From contig CAWAFE010000005.1 of the NCBI GenBank assembly GCA_963781215.1, positions 1 through 64,000 on the forward strand: DNA of 64,000 nt. Direction: 5' to 3'. The notes beneath the pieces were generated by a model. The model saw only the letters and a list, made by a program, of their open reading frames with translations, was not told the origin of the DNA and searched no databases. The position numbers were made by a program, and so were the translations under genes. Below are positions 56,462 through 64,000 of the stretch, one piece after another. Each line of letters opens with the position of its first letter. Within the stretch, counting starts at the first letter, position 1. Source of the stretch: AP-15 sp963781215. Its GTDB lineage: Bacteria > Pseudomonadota > Alphaproteobacteria > ATCC43930 > CGMCC-115725.

Positions 56462-57734
56462 TCAGCCGAGCCGGGCCTCGACCCAGGCGGCGGCGTCGAG
56501 CAATGCCTCGTCGCCGAAGCGCGGGCCGATCAGCTGGATGCCGAGCGGCAGCCCCTTGTGCCCGGTGCCGGCCGGCAATGTGACGCAGGGGGTCCAGGCC
56601 AGGGTCCAGATCGCGTTGAAGCGCGCGTCGCCGGTCGACCCGAGTCCCTCGGGCGCCTCGCCGGTGGCACTCGGCGCCAGCAGCACGTCGAATTCAGCGA
56701 AGACATCGTCGAGATGGCCGCGGAACGCCTCGGCGGTTTCGAGCGCCTCGACATAGGCGGAGAGCGGCAACATTCGGCCGGGCTTCAAGAGACCGTCGCG
56801 CAAGGCCGGGCTCAACTTGTCGCCATGGACCTCGTATTCGTAGGCGTAGTTGCGCGCCGCCTCGAACTCGAAGATGCGGCGGTGATGGTCGAGAATATCG
56901 GCCGGGGTCAGCGCCACGTCCCTGACCCTGGCTCCGGCCGCCGCCAGTCGGCTCGCGGTGCGTTCGAGAAGCGCCTGAGTGTCGGCATCGGCCTGATCCC
57001 AGGCCGGGGTGCGGCAGAAGCCAATGCGCGGCGCGGCGGGGCTGCGGTCGACCGAGCGACGGTCTTGCGCCAGCAGCACCGCCCGCATCAGCGCCACATC
57101 GTCGAGGCTGCGGCAGATGACGCCGAGCGTGTCGAGGTTGTGGCACTGCATCTTGATGCCGACCCGGCTCAATTCGCCGAAGGAGGGCTTGTAGCCGACG
57201 ACGCCGCAAAACGCCGCCGGGCGGATCGTCGAGCCGCCGGTCTGCGTTGCGAACCCGACCGGCGACCTGGAAATCGGCGACGGCGGCAGCCGAGCCGCTC
57301 GACGAGCCGCCGGGCGTGTGCGCCGGGTTCAGCGGGTGCACGGTTTCGCGTGGATGGCGGTTGGCAAATTCCGTCGTCACCGTCTTGCCCATGACAACCC
57401 CGCCCGCCGCGCGGGTCAGCGCCACGCAGGCGGCGTCGGCGAACGGCCGATTGCCGCGGTAGATCGGCGAGCCGTGCTGGGTCGGCATGTCGAAGGTGTC
57501 GATCACGTCCTTGACGCCGACCGGCACGCCCTTAAGCAGACCCGGCCTACCGGCACGGTCGATCGCGCGCGCAACCGCCAGCGCCCAATCCGGATCGAGC
57601 CAGACCCAGGCCTTGACCGCGGCCCGCGCCTCGATGCGGTCGAGGCAGTCGCGCATCAAGCTTTCGGCGGTAAGGCTGCCGGCTTCGAGGCGGGCCGCCG
57701 CCTCGGTGGCGGTCAGGCCTTCGGCGCCACTCAT
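56462..57734 (-). CDS. amidase family protein, copy 2 (frameshifted)
   Basis: An amidase-signature-family hydrolase of about 423 residues. The N-terminal half LEAGSLTAESLMRDCLDRIE, KGVPVGVKDVIDTFDMPTQH (catalytic Lys) and NPAHTPGGSSSGSAAAVADF (cis-Ser) is in one frame; from about residue 160 it continues in another (LSRVGIKMQCHNLDTLGVIC, ARFNAIWTLAWTPCVTLPAG). One extra base at 57264 (GGTCGCCGGTC instead of GGTGCCGGTC) accounts for it; removal gives 424 codons. The ATG at 57734 overlaps the stop of amidase copy 1 (ATGA), so both are in one transcript. Substrate unknown. Confidence 0.88.
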
Positions 57735-59026
57735 TGTAGGTCTCCCAGCCGGCGTTCGACCCACAGACCGAACTCCAGCAGACGCGCATCGTCGTGGCGA
57801 GGGCCGACCAATTGCACGCCGACCGGCAGCCCGTTCGGGCCACGTCCCGCGGGCAGGGTCAGGCAGGGCATATGAAGCTGCGTCCACACTGCGTTGAACA
57901 CCGCCGAGCCGGTGTCGGCGAGCCCGAACGGCGCCTCGCCGGGGGCGGGCAGGGTCAGGATCGCGTCGAAGCCCGCGGCCCATGCCCGCGCCGCGGCGCG
58001 GGCCTTGTCGGCGCTGCGGCAGGCGTCGCGGAATTGCTGCAAGGTCAGTTTGCGGCCTGTTGCGATCTTCTCCTCGCGCAGCCGCGAGCTCAGCAACGCC
58101 TCGTGACGGCAGAGCTCGGGCATGTGGTTGCGCAGCCCCTCGAAGGACCCGATGACGCGCTGGTATTCGTCGCAATCGGCGCATCCCGGCGGCAGCGTTG
58201 TGTCGGTGACTTTGGCGCCGGCGGCGGCGATCCGATCGGCGGCGGCTTCCAGCACCGCGCGGCCTTCCGGCTGCGCGTCGTCCCAATGCGGGCCGCGGCA
58301 AAGGCCGAGATGTGGCGGGGCCTCGGGCATCGCCGGCGGCTCGTAGGGGATCGCCGTCATCGCCGCGCGGAAGAGTGCAATGTCGGCGACCCCGCGCGCC
58401 ATGATGCCGACCGTGTCGAAAGCTTCGGTGTTGATCCGCATGCCGGCCGGCGGAAACATGGAATAGCTCGGCTTGAAGCCGACGACGCCGCAATAGGCGG
58501 CCGGGCGGATGACCGAACCGGCGGTCTGGGTGCCGACCGCCAACGGCACCATGAAATCGGCGACCGCCGCGGCCGAGCCGCTCGACGAGCCTCCGGGGGT
58601 GCGGGCCGGGTCGTGCGGGTTCGAGGTCGGCCCGGGATAGCGGTTGGCGAATTCGGTCGTCACCGTCTTGCCGAGCAGGATGCCGCCCGCCGCCCGCGGC
58701 AATGCGCCGGCACTTGCATCCCAGGGAGGCCGCCAGCCGGTATAAATTCGTGAGCCGTAGCCGGTCGGCATTTGCGCCGTGTCGAAGATGTCCTTGAGCC
58801 CGAACGGCACGCCGCCCATTGGCAGCGTCCGCCCCGCCCTGTCGAACGCGCGCGCCTCGGCGAGCGCCGCCTCGCGGTCGAGATATGCCCAGGCCCGCAC
58901 CATCGGCTCGCGCTCCGCGATCCGTTCGAGGCAGCTCGCCGCCACCGCCTCGGCGGTCAGCTCGCCGCCGGCGATCAGGCGTGCGAGATCGACGGCGGGA
59001 AGGCGATGCGGTTCCTGGTTCGGCAT
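57731..59026 (-). CDS. amidase family protein, copy 1
   Basis: A 431-residue intact amidase-signature hydrolase with the Ser-Ser-Lys triad: Lys in GGVPFGLKDIFDTAQMPTGY, Ser pair in DPARTPGGSSSGSAAAVADF and TQTAGSVIRPAAYCGVVGFK. The C-terminal half includes AVFNAVWTQLHMPCLTLPAG. The ATG at 59026 is the first Met of the family N-terminus (MPNQEPHRLPAVDLARLIAG). It is upstream of and translationally coupled to copy 2 (about 45 percent identical by eye). Such tandem pairs often act on amide or carbamoyl substrates; neither substrate is known. Confidence 0.93.
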   Translation of the reverse strand: MPNQEPHRLPAVDLARLIAGGELTAEAVAASCLERIAEREPMVRAWAYLDREAALAEARAFDRAGRTLPMGGVPFGLKDIFDTAQMPTGYGSRIYTGWRPPWDASAGALPRAAGGILLGKTVTTEFANRYPGPTSNPHDPARTPGGSSSGSAAAVADFMVPLAVGTQTAGSVIRPAAYCGVVGFKPSYSMFPPAGMRINTEAFDTVGIMARGVADIALFRAAMTAIPYEPPAMPEAPPHLGLCRGPHWDDAQPEGRAVLEAAADRIAAAGAKVTDTTLPPGCADCDEYQRVIGSFEGLRNHMPELCRHEALLSSRLREEKIATGRKLTLQQFRDACRSADKARAAARAWAAGFDAILTLPAPGEAPFGLADTGSAVFNAVWTQLHMPCLTLPAGRGPNGLPVGVQLVGPRHDDARLLEFGLWVERRLGDLQ

Positions 59027-59648
59027 GGCGTGATTCTCATGGGTCGTTGTGCCCTATCTACGCATATCCGCGGACCCCATGCATGCGCGAATTTGATCAA
59101 ATCAAGCGCCATCGAGGCGAGCCCGGGCGCGGCCGACCCGCCGGCTTGCCCTTGGGAGAGGGCTCGTCCCGCGCCGCTGCTCCCGCTGTTATCTGCAGGG
59201 AATCTACAGCCATCCGCATCTCCGCCACGACCCCGGCAGGCGGCCGCCGAGCCGCCGTCTCCGGCGCAGGATGCGGTCAGAAGACGGCAATTTTAGCGTT
59301 TCCGTAATCGGCCAGACCTGCCGCGGCTCGCCGGTCCAGACCCGGAGGCGCGCGCGAGCCCGTAGAGGACAGCCTCGATGCCCGATGGAAACAGGAAGAG
59401 CGGCCTGCCCGCGGGATGGCGGCGGACAGGCGGGTCTTCCGGGTATCGAGGCCTTGGCCGAATGGGGAGCGCGGCTCGAAACGCCCCTCTTGAGATTGGG
59501 ACCGACGTGGCGGCCGCAGCGTATGGCCAGCCCCGCCGAAGTGGCCATGCTTGCCGAAACCCCGCGCTTCGGGGCAATCTCGTCTGCACAGGCCCGGCCG
59601 GGCAGAGCATGCTGGTCAAAGCCGGAGAAGCAGTCGGGGAGGCATGAG
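59027..59648. other. 620-bp intergenic region with no supported gene
   Basis: Between divergent amidase and GMC oxidoreductase genes. The reading frame of the GMC gene stays open back to 59271 but that part is Arg/Pro-rich, without similarity, and lacks a good start, so I leave it out. The region has GC-rich hairpins such as CCCCGCGCTTCGGGG near 59562-59577. It probably holds two promoters; no clear hexamers seen. Confidence 0.4.
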
Positions 59649-61505
59649 ATGGTCGAGGAATTCGACTTCGTCGTGGTCGGAGGGGGTTCTGCCGGGGCGG
59701 TGATCGCGTCCCGCCTGTCGGAAGACCCGTCGTGCCGGGTGGCGCTGATCGAGGCCGGCGAGCGGCCGCCGGAAATCTCCGCGTTGCCGATCGCACCGCC
59801 GGTGATGCAACTGAACCCGACCACCGACTGGATGTTCACCGCCGACCCCGGAAAGGCCGGGCTTGGGCTCAACGGCCGAAGCGTACCGGTACCTCGCGGC
59901 AAGATGTTGGGCGGCTCGTCCGGGATCAACTACATGATGTATGTGCGCGGCCATCCCGGCGACTTCGACGCCTGGGCGGAAGGAGGCGCCACCGGGTGGA
60001 GCTACGCCGAGGTGCTGCCCTATTTTCGCAAAAGCGAGGGCCTGGCGCCCAGTCCTGACATTGTGGTCGATGCGCCGGCGCACAACACCGCAGGACCGCT
60101 CGGGGTCTCGGTGCGCGACCAGGCGCTGCCGGCCGCGCGCCAATTCGTCGAGGCGGCGGTCGCCGCCGGCATCTCGCGCGGCGACTACAACGGCCGCGAC
60201 CGCGGCGGTCCGAACGGTGTGGTGTCGTTGACCCAGTACACGATGCGGGATGGCCGGCGATCGAGCACCTATCATGCCTTTCTCGCCGGCGAGCCGGAGC
60301 AGAGGCCCAATCTGACGATCATCACCGGTGCGCAGGCGACGCGGGTGATCCTTGACGGCGAGGCCGGACACAAGACGGCAAAGGGCGTCGAATACCGCAC
60401 CGCCGCCGGCGCGACCGCGACGGTCTCTGCTGGCAAGGAGGTGATCCTGAGCGCCGGTGCGATCGGCTCGCCGCATTTGCTGCTGTTGTCCGGGATCGGG
60501 CCGCGTCAGGAGCTCGAAACGCACGGCCTTCCCTGCCAGGCCGATGCGCCGGATGTAGGCAAGCATCTGCAGGACCACCTGATGTGTCCGCTGATCTACC
60601 CCGCCCCGGGCATCGGCGTGCCGATGAACGAGGTGACGCTGGCAATGGGGCCCGACGCATTGCGCGCGCCCGCCGGGCCCTTGCCGGCCAATCCCGCCGA
60701 TGACGCCAACCTGTCGCCCGAGCTCCAGGCATTGAAGCAGGAAGCGGAACGGCGGCTCACCGAGTGGCAGACGACCGGACGCGGGCTGGGCGCGTCGTCG
60801 CTGGCCGATGCCGTGGTCTTCTGTTCGAGCGGTCTCGGCGACCTGCAACGCCACGACACCGAGATCATTTGTTTCCTGACCGGCGGCAACGACGATTTCC
60901 TCCGGACGATCATGAACCTCGACACTTCGCGGTTCTTCGACGACGCGCCCAAACGCATGGCGAACGACGCGGAAAACCTGCTGCTGCTCGCCAACCCGGT
61001 ATTGCCGCACAGCCGGGGGGAAATCGTTTTGGAAAGCGCCGATCCGGCCGCCCACCCGGCCATCCGGATGAACTATTACGACGACCCGCACGACCTGAAG
61101 GTCATGGTGGCGGCGATCCGCCGGTCGATGGAGATCGCCGCGCACTGGCCGGGAAACCGCAAGCTCGGCCGGCTGATGGTGCCGCCGTTCCTGGCAGAGA
61201 AACACGGATATCGGGAAGGCGACGAGCCCAGCGACGCGCTCTTGGAGGATTTCGCGCTGCACTTCTCGCTGACGGTGTATCACCCGACATCCACCTGCCG
61301 GATCGGCAGCGTCGTCGATCCGCGCCTGCGGGTGAACGGTGTGGCGAACCTGCGGGTGGCGGACGCCAGCGTCATGCCGGCGGTGATCGGCGGCAACACC
61401 AACGCGCCCTCGATCATGATCGGCGAAAAGGCGGCGGAGATGATCGCGGCGGATCATGGCGTCCAGCTCGCGGAGTTCGTCGGCGAGCATCCCAGCCGCC
61501 ACTGA
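59649..61505 (+). CDS. GMC family FAD-dependent oxidoreductase
   Basis: A 618-residue GMC oxidoreductase (choline dehydrogenase / alcohol dehydrogenase type). It has the FAD motif FVVVGGGSAGAVIASRLSED, the GMC signature VPRGKMLGGSSGINYMMYVR, a second signature GAIGSPHLLLLSGIGPRQEL, and the catalytic His in YHPTSTCRIGSVVDP followed by GNTNAPSIMIGEKAAEMI. The start at 59649 (MVEEFDFVVVGGG) has GGGGAGGC upstream. About 50 extra residues in the middle (around PLPANPADDANLSPELQALK) lengthen it beyond simple choline dehydrogenase. Convergent with groEL. Substrate is likely an alcohol, not further predictable. Confidence 0.92.
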   Translation: MVEEFDFVVVGGGSAGAVIASRLSEDPSCRVALIEAGERPPEISALPIAPPVMQLNPTTDWMFTADPGKAGLGLNGRSVPVPRGKMLGGSSGINYMMYVRGHPGDFDAWAEGGATGWSYAEVLPYFRKSEGLAPSPDIVVDAPAHNTAGPLGVSVRDQALPAARQFVEAAVAAGISRGDYNGRDRGGPNGVVSLTQYTMRDGRRSSTYHAFLAGEPEQRPNLTIITGAQATRVILDGEAGHKTAKGVEYRTAAGATATVSAGKEVILSAGAIGSPHLLLLSGIGPRQELETHGLPCQADAPDVGKHLQDHLMCPLIYPAPGIGVPMNEVTLAMGPDALRAPAGPLPANPADDANLSPELQALKQEAERRLTEWQTTGRGLGASSLADAVVFCSSGLGDLQRHDTEIICFLTGGNDDFLRTIMNLDTSRFFDDAPKRMANDAENLLLLANPVLPHSRGEIVLESADPAAHPAIRMNYYDDPHDLKVMVAAIRRSMEIAAHWPGNRKLGRLMVPPFLAEKHGYREGDEPSDALLEDFALHFSLTVYHPTSTCRIGSVVDPRLRVNGVANLRVADASVMPAVIGGNTNAPSIMIGEKAAEMIAADHGVQLAEFVGEHPSRH

Positions 61506-61533
61506 GCCGTTCCGCTCCGGCGCCGCAGCGCGC

Positions 61534-61572
61534 AAAAAACCGCCCGCCCGGGCCTCCCCGAGCGGGCGGGTG
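61534..61572 (-). terminator. rho-independent terminator of groEL
   Basis: On the minus strand the arms CCGCCCGC/GCGGGCGG (plus-strand 61540-61547 and 61562-61569) form a GC-rich stem around a GC-rich loop, and a run of T (AAAAAA on the plus strand, 61534-61539) follows directly. It lies 25 bp after the groEL stop at 61597 and suits termination of groES-groEL; the T-tract is on the groEL side only. Confidence 0.9.
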
Positions 61573-61596
61573 TTCAGCCGAAATCGAGCGGTGGGC

Positions 61597-63235
<1,639 letters not shown>

Positions 63236-63249
63236 CTTTCGGTTTCTCC

Positions 63250-63540
63250 TTAGCGGGCAATCACGCCCATGATGTCGGACTCTTTCATGATGATCAGCTC
63301 TTCACCCTCGAGCTTGACCTCGGTGCCCGACCATTTTCCGAACAACACGCGGTCGCCGGCCCTGACGTCCATCGGTTGAACCTTGCCATCCTCGCCGCGA
63401 GCGCCGGGGCCGGCAGAGACCACCTCGCCTTCCATCGGCTTTTCCTTGGCGGTGTCGGGGATGATGATGCCGCCCTTGGTCTTTTCCTCCTCATCGACGC
63501 GCCGGATCAGGACGCGGTCGTGCAGCGGACGGAATTTCAT
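63250..63540 (-). CDS. groES: co-chaperonin GroES
   Basis: A 96-residue 10-kDa co-chaperonin that caps GroEL. It has RPLHDRVLIRRVDEEEKTKG, GGIIIPDTAKEKPMEGEVVS (the mobile loop IIIPDTA), AGDRVLFGKWSGTEVKLEGE and ELIIMKESDIMGVI. ATG at 63540 with GGAGG upstream. First gene of the groES-groEL operon, expressed from the promoter and CIRCE operator just upstream. Confidence 0.98.
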   Translation of the reverse strand: MKFRPLHDRVLIRRVDEEEKTKGGIIIPDTAKEKPMEGEVVSAGPGARGEDGKVQPMDVRAGDRVLFGKWSGTEVKLEGEELIIMKESDIMGVIAR

Positions 63541-63574
63541 GAATACCTCCTCGGCCTCAAACACAATTCCGGAT

Positions 63575-63601
63575 TTAGCACTCTCTTCGCGAGAGTGCTG
63601 C
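63575..63601. promoter_or_regulatory. CIRCE operator (HrcA binding site)
   Basis: TTAGCACTC, a 9-base spacer TCTTCGCGA, then GAGTGCTGC: a near-perfect match to the CIRCE consensus TTAGCACTC-N9-GAGTGCTAA (last two bases differ). It lies 35 bp upstream of the groES start and directly downstream of the promoter hexamers, so HrcA repressor would block groES-groEL transcription until heat stress. Confidence 0.97.
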
Positions 63602-63602
63602 T

Positions 63603-63631
63603 CAGATAATCGGGACGCCAAGGCTTGTCAA
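63603..63631 (-). promoter_or_regulatory. sigma70-type promoter of groES-groEL
   Basis: On the minus strand: a -35 TTGACA (63626-63631) and a -10 TATCTG (63603-63608), separated by exactly 17 bases. The -35 is a perfect consensus. The predicted transcription start falls within the CIRCE element, the classic heat-shock arrangement of HrcA-controlled operons in alphaproteobacteria. Confidence 0.85.
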
Positions 63632-63750
63632 GCGCGCGGGGGCCGAGGCGCGGCGGGATTCGCCGCTGCCGATGGTTTTGACAAGAACGCCGGCACGGCG
63701 CACTGTTTTTGGGTTATGATCGGACCAGCCGCCACCGACGAGTCGTCAAA

Positions 63751-64000
63751 ATGTCGCGAAACGTAGATTGGGAGATACCGGGCGAGATCCAGCCGAAGCC
63801 GGGGGATTGCGCCTTCGATTTGGACCGCGCGCTGGGCGCGGTGCTGGGCCTGCGGGCGATGGTTCCGGAGGACGCCTTCACTGCCGCCACACTCGGCACG
63901 GAGCGGGCCGGCAGCGGCGTCCTGATCCGCCGCGACGGCCTGGTGCTGACGATCGGCTACCTGGTCACCGAGGCCGAGACGATCTGGCTGACCTCCGAGG
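63751..64000 (+). CDS. trypsin-like serine protease (partial, N-terminal)
   Basis: The first 83 codons of a gene that runs off the window end. It reads MSRNVDWEIPGEIQPKPGDC then LRAMVPEDAFTAATLGTERA, GSGVLIRRDGLVLTIGYLVT, EAETIWLTSE. The GSGVLI..DGLVLTIGYLV pattern is the N-terminal barrel of trypsin-like (DegP/S1C-type) proteases, where the strand before the catalytic His is normally GHVV; here it is GYLVTEAE, so the His may be replaced by Tyr or the protein may be a catalytically inactive relative. The start ATG is at 63751. Confidence 0.7.
   Translation, partial: MSRNVDWEIPGEIQPKPGDCAFDLDRALGAVLGLRAMVPEDAFTAATLGTERAGSGVLIRRDGLVLTIGYLVTEAETIWLTSE

Noticed and set aside
59271..59648. N-terminal extension of the GMC oxidoreductase
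   Set aside because: Arg/Pro-rich, no similarity; the FAD motif begins directly after the ATG at 59649, which has a good ribosome binding site.
63678..63720. TTGACA and TATGAT as a promoter for the protease gene
   Set aside because: The hexamers are 31 bases apart, too far for a sigma70 promoter.

Overview
The window is GC-rich, densely packed bacterial chromosome, almost certainly from an alphaproteobacterium. The evidence is an ubiA, a ctaC-ctaD-ctaB-(small membrane protein)-ctaG-ctaE-surf1 cytochrome oxidase run, a ribE-ribH-nusB-thiL run, a 1600-residue NAD-glutamate dehydrogenase and a groES-groEL operon carrying a CIRCE operator. No rRNA, tRNA or CRISPR array was seen. I would not name a genus from sequence alone.

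Layout. 0-1.6 kb: IS110-family transposase. 1.6-6.5 kb: a small hypothetical gene, a methyltransferase and ubiA on the minus strand, then rsmE and gshA and an overlapping RHH/RelE-type toxin-antitoxin pair on the plus strand. 6.5-9.9 kb: an exported glycoside-hydrolase-like protein coupled to tldD. 10.2-13.3 kb: two translationally coupled MutS-like ATPases without recognition domains. 13.5-19.7 kb: aa3-type cytochrome c oxidase structural and assembly genes, then an M32 carboxypeptidase. 21.4-23.7 kb: egtB-egtD (ergothioneine). 23.9-29.9 kb: an LLM-class oxidoreductase, a TPP enzyme, a phosphodiesterase, a thioesterase and glgC. 30.1-37.3 kb: a CHASE2 adenylate cyclase and the large NAD-GDH. 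37.8-40.1 kb: an unusual fusion of a dicarboxylate/amino-acid symporter with a periplasmic solute-binding domain. 40.1-44.1 kb: an aldo/keto reductase, two D-2-hydroxyacid dehydrogenases and a VOC protein. 44.1-47.4 kb: a SAM-cyclase-AAA-TPR regulator broken by several frameshifts. 47.5-50.2 kb: a dehydrogenase remnant and thiL-nusB-ribH-ribE. 50.3-52.0 kb: an EthD-like gene and hmgA. 52.0-55.7 kb: small membrane/stress-type genes and an AI-2E family transporter. 55.7-59.0 kb: tandem NIPSNAP genes and tandem amidases. 59.6-61.5 kb: a GMC oxidoreductase. 61.5-63.6 kb: groES-groEL with promoter, CIRCE and terminator. The window ends inside a trypsin-like protease gene.

A cross-cutting observation is that at least nine otherwise well conserved genes, including groEL, thiL, NAD-GDH and ctaG, are interrupted by single-base indels. 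In each case removing or adding the inferred base restores a full-length protein with a codon count that divides exactly. Most are one-base insertions. This pattern fits residual indel errors in the assembly far better than gene decay, so I annotate each gene as one locus and give the shift position.

The most biologically interesting loci are the coupled MutS-like ATPase pair (10.2-13.3 kb) and the symporter/solute-binding fusion (37.8-40.1 kb). EgtB/EgtD together with GshA would supply ergothioneine and its gamma-glutamylcysteine precursor.
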